Shown: piece after piece, positions 1 through 7,865 of the stretch | Numbering within the stretch: the first letter of the stretch is position 1 | Layout of the letters: every line of letters starts with the position of its first letter | Origin: Myxococcaceae bacterium JPH2 | GTDB lineage: Bacteria > Myxococcota > Myxococcia > Myxococcales > Myxococcaceae | Direction of reading: 5' to 3' | DNA: 64,000 nucleotides | Assembly (NCBI GenBank): GCA_016458225.1 | Contig: JAEMGR010000013.1 | Span: 124,001 to 188,000 of the forward strand | Position numbers and translations under genes: made by a program | The notes under the pieces: model-generated | What the model was told of the DNA's origin: nothing | Database searches by the model: none | What the model saw: only the letters and a program-made list of their open reading frames with translations

Positions 1-222
1 CAGCGCAATCCACCCCACGCGGATGGGGGCGTGGAAGTGCAGGTCATCCATGGACGCCGTGACGACGACTTCGCGGCAGTGGCGCTGGGCCGCGATGGCG
101 CCGCAGATGTCGATCCACTGCATCACCTTTCCACCGAACGCGGCATCCAGATTGTTGGCGTCGGGCGGAAGGATGAGCTGGGTCATCACCACTTCCGAGT
201 CGCGGGACTTCTTGGGCGTCAT
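1..222 (-). CDS. acyl-CoA thioesterase, hotdog fold (partial, C-terminus off the window)
   Basis: Only the first 74 codons are present, read leftwards from an ATG at 222. The visible protein has the pattern of hotdog-fold acyl-CoA thioesterases (YciA/BFIT type): a stretch that includes LDAAFGGKVMQWIDICGAIA, then a strand followed by DDLHFHAPIRVG. In this family the Gly-Gly before the helix and the acidic residue in the helix belong to the CoA and active-site region. It would hydrolyse acyl-CoA to free fatty acid and CoA in the cytoplasm. It lies 43 nt downstream of the deoxynucleoside kinase gene on the same strand and may be the last gene of that operon. A second ATG at codon 13 (MTQLILPPD) is an equally possible start. 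Confidence 0.8.
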   Translation of the reverse strand, partial: MTPKKSRDSEVVMTQLILPPDANNLDAAFGGKVMQWIDICGAIAAQRHCREVVVTASMDDLHFHAPIRVGWIAL

Positions 223-265
223 CGAATGCACGGGTACACCTGTGATGCGGCGTGACGGAGGCCCG

Positions 266-1039
266 TCAGGCCAGGAAGGAAGACACGCGGTCGAGGAACT
301 CCTCGCGGCCGCGGCCTCGGCGAATGTCTTGCTGGGACACGTCCAGCACCAGGCAGTCCACGCCGTACTTCTCCTGGAGCACCTGGGGAAAGCTCGTGTA
401 GTAGCCGTTGAGCCCGCGAAGGAAGTCGCGCCCGATTCCCTTCTCCTCCTCGCGCCCGCGCGTGCGGATGCGGTCCAGGAGGATGTCCACGGAGCCCACC
501 TCGAAGCAGATGACCTTGTCGGGCCGGACGATGTTGCGCGACAGCCGCTGGAAGTACTCGTAGTACAGGTCCAGCTCCGAGTCCGTCAGGTGCCCCAGTC
601 CGTGCAGGTACTTGGCGAAGATTTCGGGGTCCTCGTAGAGCGTCCGGTCCTGCACGCAGCTCTTGCGCACCGAGTGGATGAGCTCGTGATGCTCCACGCG
701 CCGGATGAGGAACTCCAACTGGAGCGTGAACGACCACCGCTTCATGTCGGTGTAGTAGTCACGGAGGAAGCGGTTGTCGATGACGGGCTCGTCGAACAGC
801 TCGAAGCCGAAGGACTGGCTGAGCATCTTCGCGGCCGTCGTCTTGCCCGCGCCGATGTTCCCCGCGAGCGCCAGGAAGCGCCGGGACAGCGGCGCCTTGG
901 TGCGCACCGTGTTGCGCGGCTTGCGCGCGGGAGTCTCGGGCGGGGCGGGGGACGGAGTCGGCTCCGGAGTGGCAGCGGGAGCCGGCGGGGGAGGGGACGC
1001 GACCGAACGCGGGCGCTTGCGTGCGCTGGGACGGGGCAT
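266..1039 (-). CDS. deoxynucleoside kinase (dCK/dGK-like)
   Basis: A 257-residue P-loop kinase of the deoxynucleoside kinase family, which phosphorylates salvaged deoxynucleosides with ATP. The P-loop GNIGAGKTT spans residues 60-68 (Lys66). An E/DR-type substrate motif sits at 131-132 (DRTLYEDPEIF), and an Arg-rich LID (RIRTRGREEE) at about 190-199. The first 45-50 residues are a Pro/Ala-rich tail that bacterial family members usually lack. A GTG at codon 45 could be the true start, but neither start has a convincing ribosome binding site. The gene follows the glycerophosphodiesterase gene by 14 nt on the same strand, so it is probably cotranscribed. Whether it prefers dA, dG, dC or dT cannot be read from the sequence. 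Confidence 0.85.
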   Translation of the reverse strand: MPRPSARKRPRSVASPPPPAPAATPEPTPSPAPPETPARKPRNTVRTKAPLSRRFLALAGNIGAGKTTAAKMLSQSFGFELFDEPVIDNRFLRDYYTDMKRWSFTLQLEFLIRRVEHHELIHSVRKSCVQDRTLYEDPEIFAKYLHGLGHLTDSELDLYYEYFQRLSRNIVRPDKVICFEVGSVDILLDRIRTRGREEEKGIGRDFLRGLNGYYTSFPQVLQEKYGVDCLVLDVSQQDIRRGRGREEFLDRVSSFLA

Positions 1040-1053
1040 AGGGGCCCTGGGGC

Positions 1054-1872
1054 TTAACCCGGCTTGCTGAAGGCGTCCATTCGTTGGCGCAGCAGGTCGG
1101 GTCGGTCGGTCATGACTCCACCCACTCCCTCCCGGAGCAACAGGTCCATCTGCTCCGGGTCATCCACCGTCCACACGTTGATCCACTTGCCCCTCGAAGC
1201 CACCCAGGCGAGCAGCTCCGCGTCCACCAGCCGCACGTCGCCGAAGAACAGCGGCATGTCGAGCACGTGGTAGCGAGTGTCGTCGGGCGGCACCTCGCCT
1301 GCCTTCAAGCTGAGCACGGCGGCGGCCAGGGCATCGCGCGGGTAGAAGTGGCACGCCTCAGGAAGGGCGTGGACGAGCCGCTCGCCCACCGCGTCCAGCT
1401 CACTGCCCATGCAGACCCTGTCCACCGCGCCCTCTTCGCGCAGGAGCGCCGCGAACACGTGCTCGATGCCCGGCGTGTCCGGCTTCACCTCGACGTTGAG
1501 GCGCAGCGCGGGGAAGGCGCGCAACACCTCGCGCAGCGTGGGCAGCCGCACGCCCTGACCTCGGAAGGGGAAGTGGGCGCCGTCATCGGGTGTGAAGCCG
1601 TGCCCCGCGTCCAGGCGCTGAAGCTCGGCCAGCGTCAGCGCGGCCAGCGGCCCCTTGCCGTCCGTGCAGCGCTCCAGCGTCTCGTCGTGCGCCACCACCA
1701 GCTCGCCGTCGCGCGACAGGTGGACATCCAGCTCCAGCATGTCCGTGTGGTCGCGCTCCACGGCCTGGCGGAAGGCCACCAGGGTGTTCTCCGGCGCGAG
1801 CAGTGCGCCGCCTCGGTGGGCGATGTGCAGCGTGGGCTTCAGTCCGTGGAGGAAGGCGGGGCGAGACGTCAT
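1054..1872 (-). CDS. glycerophosphodiester phosphodiesterase
   Basis: A 272-residue GDPD-family TIM-barrel enzyme that cleaves glycerophosphodiesters to glycerol-3-phosphate and an alcohol. The N-terminal signature HRGG (His19, Arg20) is followed by PENT (Glu28), the metal-ligand pair ELDVHLSRDG (Glu47, Asp49), and AHDETLERCTDGKG with the second catalytic His at 62. The C-terminus has the family's WTVDDPEQM and GGVMTDRPDLL strands. No signal peptide is visible, so it resembles the cytoplasmic UgpQ group. Its ATG shares an ATGA with the stop of the upstream oxidoreductase (1869-1872), showing translational coupling. The order of transcription is oxidoreductase, this gene, deoxynucleoside kinase. 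Confidence 0.93.
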   Translation of the reverse strand: MTSRPAFLHGLKPTLHIAHRGGALLAPENTLVAFRQAVERDHTDMLELDVHLSRDGELVVAHDETLERCTDGKGPLAALTLAELQRLDAGHGFTPDDGAHFPFRGQGVRLPTLREVLRAFPALRLNVEVKPDTPGIEHVFAALLREEGAVDRVCMGSELDAVGERLVHALPEACHFYPRDALAAAVLSLKAGEVPPDDTRYHVLDMPLFFGDVRLVDAELLAWVASRGKWINVWTVDDPEQMDLLLREGVGGVMTDRPDLLRQRMDAFSKPG

Positions 1873-2897
1873 GGGATGAGGACGATGTTGCCGAACTGCG
1901 AGCGGTCTTTCAGCAATCGATGCGCGTGTGCGGCATCGGCCAGCGGGAGTGTCCGGTCCAACACGGGCCGCAGCTTCTTGTCCTGCACCAGCTTGAGCAC
2001 GCGGAACAGGTCGCCCTTGGAGCCCATGGTGGAGCCCAGGAGCGAGATGCGCTTGTAGAAGAGGACCCGCAAGTCGAGCTTCACCTCATGGCCGGACGTG
2101 GCGCCGCAGGTGACGAGCCGGCCCCCGTACGGCAGGCACGCCACGCTCTTGTCGAACGTGGCCGCGCCCGTGTGCTCGAAGACGACGTCCACCATGCGCC
2201 GCGAGGTGAGGCGCTTCACTTCCTCCAAGAAGTCCTTCTCCACGTAGTTGATGGTGTGGTCCGCGCCCAGCTCGCGGGCCCGCCGCAGCTTCTCCTCGGT
2301 GGAGGCCGTGGCGATGACGGTGGCGCCCATGAGCTTGCAGATCTGCACCGCCGCGCTGCCCACACCCGAGCCCGCCGCGTGCACCAGCACCGTCTCCCCC
2401 GGCTCGAGTTCCGCGCGGCGCACCAACATGGTCCACGCGGTGAGCATGGTGAGCGGCAAGCAAGCAGCCTCCGCGAACGTCAGCTCCTTGGGCTTGGGCA
2501 GAATGTTCTGGCGCGGCACGCTCACGTACTCGGCGTAGCCGCCGCGCACATGCTCCCCAAGCAGCCGGTAGTGGCGGCACAGGTTGTCCTCGCCGCACAG
2601 GCACCGCTCGCACGCGCCGCACGAGAGCCCTGGGTTCACGAGCACCTCGGTGCCCGGCGCCACGTCTGTCACCTCCGCTCCTACCTGCTCCACCACCCCC
2701 GCGATGTCGCTCCCCAACACGTGCGGCAGCTCCAGCCGCAGCCCCGGCCAGCCCTGGCGAACCCACACGTCCAGATGGTTGAGCGCCACCGCCTTGACCC
2801 GGACCCGCACATCGCGCGCGCCCACCGGTGGGTCGGGCATTTCCACGACTTGAAGGACTCCCTCGTCTCCGTGCTGCTGGAACGCCACGGCCTTCAT
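1869..2897 (-). CDS. medium-chain dehydrogenase/quinone oxidoreductase with structural zinc lobe
   Basis: A 342-residue MDR-superfamily oxidoreductase. I start it at the ATG at 2897 (MKAVAFQQHG), the usual N-terminus of the family, and not at the upstream in-frame start at 2990. The NAD(P)H-binding motif is AAGSGVGSAAVQ. The Cys cluster of the structural zinc lobe is present (CGACERCLCGEDNLC), but the catalytic-zinc position reads NHLDVWVRQG with no Cys, as in quinone oxidoreductases. It is therefore more likely an NADPH-dependent quinone or enone reductase than a classical alcohol dehydrogenase. It is the first gene of the minus-strand group ending near base 1, and its stop overlaps the GDPD start by ATGA. 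Confidence 0.88.
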   Translation of the reverse strand: MKAVAFQQHGDEGVLQVVEMPDPPVGARDVRVRVKAVALNHLDVWVRQGWPGLRLELPHVLGSDIAGVVEQVGAEVTDVAPGTEVLVNPGLSCGACERCLCGEDNLCRHYRLLGEHVRGGYAEYVSVPRQNILPKPKELTFAEAACLPLTMLTAWTMLVRRAELEPGETVLVHAAGSGVGSAAVQICKLMGATVIATASTEEKLRRARELGADHTINYVEKDFLEEVKRLTSRRMVDVVFEHTGAATFDKSVACLPYGGRLVTCGATSGHEVKLDLRVLFYKRISLLGSTMGSKGDLFRVLKLVQDKKLRPVLDRTLPLADAAHAHRLLKDRSQFGNIVLIP

Positions 2898-2951
2898 TTG
2901 GATGTCTCCCGGGTTCACTGAAGTGTCACCGGCAGCATGGCGCAGCGTTCC

Positions 2952-2981
2952 TTGCCGCCCCCCGCGAGGCGCCGGTATAAG
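2952..2981 (+). promoter_or_regulatory. sigma70-like promoter for the OB-like lipoprotein gene
   Basis: TTGCCG (2952-2957) and TATAAG (2976-2981) are separated by 18 bp in the divergent gap between the oxidoreductase and the lipoprotein. Transcription would begin near 2988, giving a leader of about 65 nt before the ATG at 3055. The boxes match 4/6 and 5/6 to the consensus. This is a visual match only. Confidence 0.5.
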
Positions 2982-3054
2982 GCCCGACATCCTCAGGCCG
3001 ACCGGCGTCGGACTTCAAGAATCGCGGCGCCCCAACGAATAGGAGACTTCAGTG

Positions 3055-4131
3055 ATGGAACTTCGAAAGGCGCTGGGCGCCGCAGCGGTGGTTGCGGCCA
3101 CCGCGATGATGGTTTCGGCGGGATGTTCGGGGCGCGATGAAGAGAACCCCGAGCCAGGGAACCCGGGTTGCACCGGCGTGTGCAGCCAGGATGCCGGGTT
3201 CGATGCCGGCGTGGACGCGGGCGTCGATTCCGGCGTGGACGCGGGCACGGATGCCGGGAGCAACACGGGCCCGACGATCGCGGAGATCCGCAAGCTCAAG
3301 TTCGCCACGCCCGTGACCCTCCACGACGTGGTCATCACCAGCATCGAGTACGAGAAGCTCAGCGACCAGAACGGCAAGGACTTCCGTTCGCGCTTCTGGG
3401 TGACGGACCCGGCGCGCCCCACCGAGGGCATCTTCGTCGACAAGTTCTACAGCGACACGCCCGTGGACTACCACCCGGCCGTGGGTGACAAGATCGACGT
3501 GGAGGGCTTCGTCAACACGGATCTCCCGTACGAGCAGTTCCGCGCCTATCGCCAGAAGGTCGTCAACGACTTCAAGAACTCGAAGATTCTGAAGATCACC
3601 CTCAAGGAGAAGGCGTCGCGTCCGGCGGACAACGTCGTGACGGTGCAGAACCTGAAGGACGCGATGCAGGCCTCTGGCCAGGCGGACGCCGGCTACGCGG
3701 GGACGCGCGTGCACCTGACGGGCGACATCGCGATGACGAACCCCACCCCGGCGGCGTTCGCGCGCGTGGACGCGCCCGGCACGGACGGCGGCCCGGCGAC
3801 CTTCTACGGCTTCGAGGTCGCCGACGGCATCCTCGTCAACCACGTCAACACCCGCGACCAGCACCTGTCGGACGGTGGCACGGTGGTCCGGTGTGACTGG
3901 CAGGCGGCGGTGAGCAACGGCGGCACGGTCCGGTTCCCCAACGGCATCAGCGGCGTCTGGGACACGTACTCGTTCTCCCAGTGCGATGGCACCGACTCCA
4001 ACACAGATGTGCTGACCTGCCACCGCCAGAACGGCTCGGTGCCGGGCTCGACCAAGAAGTTCACCTACGTCATCTACCCGGATGACTGCGGCGACGTCGT
4101 CGGCGAGTTCGACGCTGGGACCCCTCCGTAG
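3055..4131 (+). CDS. secreted lipoprotein with Asp-Ala-Gly spacer and OB-like domain
   Basis: A 358-residue lipoprotein. The ATG at 3055 is preceded by AGGAGA at 3041-3046; an in-frame GTG lies directly before it. The signal peptide ends in the lipobox VSAGC, so it should be lipidated and exported. A low-complexity spacer follows, built from repeated DAG units (DAGFDAGVDAGVDSGVDAG), a common myxobacterial feature behind a lipobox. The next ~90 residues (SRFWVTDPARPTEGIFVDKF, then VGDKIDVEGFV) resemble the OB-fold region of secreted nuclease-associated and DUF5689-like proteins. A Cys-containing tail ends in DDCGDVVGEFDAG. The exact function is not known to me. It is a single-gene unit with its own promoter and a strong terminator. 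Confidence 0.75.
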   Translation: MELRKALGAAAVVAATAMMVSAGCSGRDEENPEPGNPGCTGVCSQDAGFDAGVDAGVDSGVDAGTDAGSNTGPTIAEIRKLKFATPVTLHDVVITSIEYEKLSDQNGKDFRSRFWVTDPARPTEGIFVDKFYSDTPVDYHPAVGDKIDVEGFVNTDLPYEQFRAYRQKVVNDFKNSKILKITLKEKASRPADNVVTVQNLKDAMQASGQADAGYAGTRVHLTGDIAMTNPTPAAFARVDAPGTDGGPATFYGFEVADGILVNHVNTRDQHLSDGGTVVRCDWQAAVSNGGTVRFPNGISGVWDTYSFSQCDGTDSNTDVLTCHRQNGSVPGSTKKFTYVIYPDDCGDVVGEFDAGTPP

Positions 4132-4176
4132 TCCCTCGGGCGTGGGCCGGCCAGTCGCGCCGGCCCGCTCCGCATG

Positions 4177-4212
4177 CCGCCCCTCGCGCCTGTCGCGGGG
4201 GGCGGTTTTTTA
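4177..4212 (+). terminator. rho-independent terminator after the lipoprotein gene
   Basis: A 12-bp GC-rich stem (left arm 4177-4188, right arm 4194-4205) with a 5-nt loop is followed directly by six T residues. It lies 45 nt after the stop at 4131 and is a textbook intrinsic terminator. It separates the lipoprotein from the Ser/Thr kinase gene. Confidence 0.92.
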
Positions 4213-4338
4213 TTTCCAGGGGGCCCCTCCTGGATCCAGGCTGTCCGTCGGGAGCCGCCGCTGCTCCCCCTGACTCCTGATTGCAGGTAAGCTCCGGAAA
4301 AGGTCCACCGTTCAACCTGAAGGCACACCCAAGTTCCC

Positions 4339-6858
4339 GTGAGCTCGCCCCAGACGGCCATTCCGTTCGGAAAGTACCTCCTCATCAAGCGGCTCGCGGT
4401 GGGAGGGATGGCCGAGCTGTTCCTGGCCCAGGAGCCGCCCAATCCCGAGTTGGTGGTCCTCAAGCGCATCCTCCCGTACCTCTCGGAGGAGCCGGAGTTC
4501 GTCCAGATGTTCCTGGACGAGGCGCGCATCGCCGCGCAGCTGCACCACCCCAACATCGTGCAGGTGCATGAGCTGGGGAAGCTGGGCGAGAACATCTTCA
4601 TCGCCATGGAGTACGTGGAGGGCGTGGACCTTCGGCGCGTCATGTCCGAGGAGTCCAAGTTCGGCGCCGCGATTCCGTACGGCGTGGCGGCGCGCATCTG
4701 CGCGCAGGTGGCGGGCGGGCTCGACTACGCGCACCACAGCCGCGGCGTGGATGGGCGCCCGCTGGAGCTGATCCACCGGGATGTCAGCCCGCAGAACGTG
4801 ATGATTGCCTACGACGGGCGCGTGAAGCTCGTCGACTTCGGCATCGCCAAGGCCGGCGCGTTCATGGAGCGCAGCAAGCCCGGCGTCATCAAGGGCAAGT
4901 TCCTGTACCTGGCGCCCGAGCAGGTCATGCAGGAGCGGCTGGACCACCGCGCGGACATCTTCGCGCTGGGCTCCATGCTGTACGAAATCAGCACCGGCCG
5001 GCAGCCCTTCGCCAAGCCCACCACCGAGGGCATCCTCTACGCCATCCGGTACGAGGACCCCTCGCCGCCGCACCTGATGCGCCCGGACTATCCGGAGGCG
5101 CTGTCGCGCATCGTGATGCGCTGCCTGACCAAGGACCGCGCCCAGCGCTACCAGCGCGCCGCGGACGTGCAGGCGGACCTGGACGCGTTCCTCGCCTCGG
5201 GCACGCTGCGCCAGAGCACCGACGTCGCCGATTACATCTCCCGCCTGCTCGGGGAGGAGGAGGAGCGGACCATCCTCCACATCCCGCTGGCGGCGCCCAC
5301 GGGGCGCAAGGACGCCACGGTGCCGCTGTCGGCCCAGCGGTCCAATCCACCCATCTCCGCGGAGCCCACCGCGCCCATGTCGCGGCCCTCGCCCACGGTG
5401 CCGCCGCCGCGCCCGCCCGTGGCCACGCCCACGCCTACGCCGGGGGCTCGCTCGAGCAGCACGACGGTGCCCCTGCCGCCCGCGGGCCTCACCGCGCGCC
5501 CGGTGCCGCGCCGGCCCACGCACGAGACGCTCAGCGCCCCCGACTACGACAGCGAGCCGGAGCCCGCCACGCAGATGGCGCGGCCGCGAGACCTGCCCAC
5601 GGCGGACCCTGGCGACGACGAGGAGGAGTCCACCGCCATCCGCACCGTGCCGCTCACCGTTCCCACGAGCGACGACGCGGAGAACGGGGACGGCGAGTTC
5701 ACCGTTCCCTTGCGCAAGCGCCCGCGCATCGATGAGGTGCCCACCCGGCCCATGCCGGGCCCCGGCCGCCGGAGCATGACGCCCGACGAGCGCCCGGGTC
5801 CGCCCGTGCCCTCGCGCGTGCAGGAGTCCCCGGTGGGGCAGGCTCGTGCCACGCCGGATGCCCTGCGCCCGCGGCGTGCGACGAACCCGGCCTCGCCGCC
5901 TGCGTCGCCACCGCGCCGCTCCTCGGAGGAAGAGGACGAAGACGACGGCTCTGGAACGCTCTCGCTCACCCAGCCTGTCCAGCGTCCTTCTTCCCACCGG
6001 GACGATGCGCGCACGCAGGACAGCGCCATCACCCCGCCGGTTCCCGCCTCCACGCCTCGCGCGAGCCGGACCACGGGCCCTCCTCGGCCCGCGCCCCTGG
6101 ATGAGCCGTCGCTGCCCACGGGCGTGAGCCTGTCGGGCGCCACGGACCCGAACTCGTTCGCGGGCACGGGGGGGCTGGATGACGATGACGACGAGTCCAC
6201 CGTCGGTTCGTCGGAGGCCTTTGCCCGCCGCTCCGAGGATGACGAGGAGCGCGACACGCTGGCCCAACCCTCGTCGCCCTCGCGCGGCATCCTGGGCATC
6301 GTCCTGCTGGTGGGCGGCGGGCTGCTGTTCTTCCTGCTCGCCGCGGGCATCTTCTGGGCGCTGAACTCCCCGGCATCCTCCGAGCCGGAGCCGCTGCTCC
6401 CGGAAGTGGGCCAGGCGACGGCCATCGTCCCGCGCGGCGCCGAGCCTCGACGAGCGCCCGAGGTGGTGAGTCCTCCTGTCGTCACCGCGCCCGCGACGTC
6501 GGAGGGCGTCGACGCTGGAGCGCAGGACGCGGGTTCGATTCCCGCGGCCGAGAGTCCTCCCGCCGTGGTCGCGGCGCCCGATGCGATGGATGCCGGCGTT
6601 CCGACGCCGCAGGTGGCCGCGGCGCCCGTTGCCACCGAGGCCACGGTGCTCTTCGACGCGCCCGCGAAGACGATTCTCAGCCGGCCGGGCGGCGCCCGCC
6701 TGCCCATCAACAAGGTGCTGACCCTCCCCACGGGCCCCTTGCGCGTGAGCTTCGACTGCCCCGGACGGCGCGCACCTCGGGGCACTGAGACCTACGTCAT
6801 CCGACCCGACTCGGGGGAGGCCCAGGTGCTCAAAATCTCCTGCAAGGTCCGACGCTAG
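4339..6858 (+). CDS. Hanks-type Ser/Thr protein kinase, membrane anchored
   Basis: An 839-residue kinase with a GTG start. The kinase domain covers about residues 10-280. It has a glycine-rich loop (LAVGGMAELFLA), ATP-anchoring Lys42 (VVLKRI), helix-C Glu61, catalytic HRDVSPQN (Asp148, Asn153) and DFG at 166-168, followed by an APEQVM substrate-binding segment. All catalytic residues are present, so it should be active. A disordered Pro/Thr/acid-rich linker of about 350 residues follows, then one membrane helix near residues 650-675 (ILGIVLLVGGGLLFFLLAAG) and an extracytoplasmic tail of about 165 residues with no family I recognise. It probably senses an envelope signal. The linker holds many Thr and Ser residues that could be autophosphorylated and read by FHA proteins such as those at 50-59 kb. 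Confidence 0.93.
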   Translation: MSSPQTAIPFGKYLLIKRLAVGGMAELFLAQEPPNPELVVLKRILPYLSEEPEFVQMFLDEARIAAQLHHPNIVQVHELGKLGENIFIAMEYVEGVDLRRVMSEESKFGAAIPYGVAARICAQVAGGLDYAHHSRGVDGRPLELIHRDVSPQNVMIAYDGRVKLVDFGIAKAGAFMERSKPGVIKGKFLYLAPEQVMQERLDHRADIFALGSMLYEISTGRQPFAKPTTEGILYAIRYEDPSPPHLMRPDYPEALSRIVMRCLTKDRAQRYQRAADVQADLDAFLASGTLRQSTDVADYISRLLGEEEERTILHIPLAAPTGRKDATVPLSAQRSNPPISAEPTAPMSRPSPTVPPPRPPVATPTPTPGARSSSTTVPLPPAGLTARPVPRRPTHETLSAPDYDSEPEPATQMARPRDLPTADPGDDEEESTAIRTVPLTVPTSDDAENGDGEFTVPLRKRPRIDEVPTRPMPGPGRRSMTPDERPGPPVPSRVQESPVGQARATPDALRPRRATNPASPPASPPRRSSEEEDEDDGSGTLSLTQPVQRPSSHRDDARTQDSAITPPVPASTPRASRTTGPPRPAPLDEPSLPTGVSLSGATDPNSFAGTGGLDDDDDESTVGSSEAFARRSEDDEERDTLAQPSSPSRGILGIVLLVGGGLLFFLLAAGIFWALNSPASSEPEPLLPEVGQATAIVPRGAEPRRAPEVVSPPVVTAPATSEGVDAGAQDAGSIPAAESPPAVVAAPDAMDAGVPTPQVAAAPVATEATVLFDAPAKTILSRPGGARLPINKVLTLPTGPLRVSFDCPGRRAPRGTETYVIRPDSGEAQVLKISCKVRR

Positions 6859-6887
6859 TCGCATCGGACACTTGCTCGTATGGGCCA

Positions 6888-6905
6888 TCCTCCTCCTGGG
6901 GAGGA
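6888..6905 (+). other. small stem-loop after the kinase gene
   Basis: Arms 6888-6893 and 6900-6905 (TCCTCC/GGAGGA) form a 6-bp stem. An outer CACTTG/CAAGTG pair (6869-6874 and 6906-6911) could stack on it. There is no T tract. It could be a weak terminator or a 3'-end stabiliser. Confidence 0.3.
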
Positions 6906-6976
6906 CAAGTGGGACCGGGTGGGGTTGAGTGCCCTTAAGTCGTTGGAATCCCTCGGCTTTCTAGCAGGCGAGCGCG

Positions 6977-7005
6977 TTTACACGTGTCAGACGGGTCCGT
7001 AGAAT
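6977..7005 (+). promoter_or_regulatory. sigma70-like promoter directly before the HExxH peptidase gene
   Basis: TTTACA (6977-6982) and TAGAAT (7000-7005) are exactly 17 bp apart, each matching 5/6 to the consensus. The predicted start, near 7012, lies about 7 nt before the ATG at 7019, so the mRNA would have almost no leader. The -35 box overlaps a perfect 8-bp palindrome, ACACGTGT (6980-6987), that could be an operator. Confidence 0.6.
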
Positions 7006-7018
7006 CCCGCCCCACGTC

Positions 7019-7825
7019 ATGGCGCCCTCGAAGAAGCAGAAAAGCGTAGTGAAGAAGCGGAGTTACACGGCCGGTCGCGTCGTTCGGCAGAGCCCCGTGG
7101 ACCCCGAGCCGAACCGCTTGGTGAAGGTGTGGCGGCGGGTGCTCGAGCGCCGTCTGCGCACGCGCATGCGCGCGAAGGTGGCGGTCGAGATCCACGACAA
7201 CACGCACACGATGCTCACGTTCCAACGTCAGCGGGCGTTGTGGCGGCTGCGGCTGCACCACATGTTCCTGGCCGCGCCGGATGAGGTGCTCCAGGCGCTC
7301 GCCAGCTTCGTTCGGAAGGGGGACCCGGACGCCAGTGCGCTCCTGGACAAGTACATCGAGCGCAACCGGGTGTTCATCCGGCGCCTGTCCCCGGCGCAGA
7401 TGCGCCGACGCATCCGGTTGGAGCCGGTGGGACAGCACCACGACCTCTTGCGCATCTACGAGCGGCTCAACGAGCGCTACTTCCAGAGTCGCATCGACGC
7501 GGCCATCACCTTTGGCCCGGCGCCTCGGGTGAAGGCGCCGCGCAAGAGCATCAAGATGGGCTCGTACTCGGCGGACTCGAAGGTCATCCGCATCCACCCG
7601 GCGTTGGACCAGCCCGTGGTGCCCCGGTACTTCGTGGAGTGGATCGTCTTCCACGAGATGCTCCACCACGTGTACCGCGCGCGGCGGGGCGAGGACGGGC
7701 GGCGGTGCATCCACCCGCCGGCGCTGATGGCGCACGAGAAGCGCTTCCACGACTACTCGCGCGCGCTGGCCTGGGAGAAGGAGAACCTGGACCTGCTGCT
7801 GTGCGCCGGCATGGCCCCGGCTTGA
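7019..7825 (+). CDS. SprT-like HExxH zinc metallopeptidase-family protein
   Basis: A 268-residue protein whose C-terminal half carries a zincin motif FHEMLHH (His212, Glu213, His216) followed by a later His cluster, MAHEKRFHDY (about 238-246), which could give the third metal ligand. The preceding strands (SYSADSKVIRIHPALD, then PRYFVEWIVFHEMLHH) follow the pattern of SprT-like and WLM metallopeptidase domains. The N-terminal half is basic and helical, with no recognised domain. There is no signal peptide, so it should be cytoplasmic. No ribosome binding site is visible before the ATG, consistent with the near-leaderless promoter upstream. It runs convergent with the minus-strand gene ending at 7859. 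Its substrate is unknown; SprT relatives act on DNA-bound proteins. Confidence 0.72.
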   Translation: MAPSKKQKSVVKKRSYTAGRVVRQSPVDPEPNRLVKVWRRVLERRLRTRMRAKVAVEIHDNTHTMLTFQRQRALWRLRLHHMFLAAPDEVLQALASFVRKGDPDASALLDKYIERNRVFIRRLSPAQMRRRIRLEPVGQHHDLLRIYERLNERYFQSRIDAAITFGPAPRVKAPRKSIKMGSYSADSKVIRIHPALDQPVVPRYFVEWIVFHEMLHHVYRARRGEDGRRCIHPPALMAHEKRFHDYSRALAWEKENLDLLLCAGMAPA

Positions 7826-7840
7826 GGCAGACGGTGGAAG

Positions 7841-7865
7841 CCCCTGAGGCCCAGCGGCTCAGGGG
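7841..7865. other. hairpin between convergent genes
   Basis: Perfect 8-bp arms CCCCTGAG (7841-7848) and CTCAGGGG (7858-7865) have a 9-nt loop. The structure lies between the ends of the peptidase gene and the minus-strand gene, and the right arm covers the latter's stop codon. It could act as a shared transcript end, but there is no T tract on either strand. Confidence 0.4.

Noticed and set aside
3160-3270. Asp-Ala-Gly coding repeat as a DNA-level tandem repeat or phase-variable site
   Set aside because: The units vary in sequence and stay in frame; it is a protein spacer behind the lipobox, with no uniform short repeat.
4312-6888. Very long open frame on the minus strand opposite the Ser/Thr kinase gene
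   Set aside because: Its translation is dominated by Arg, Gly and His with no domain, as expected for the antisense of a high-GC gene; the plus strand has full kinase motifs.
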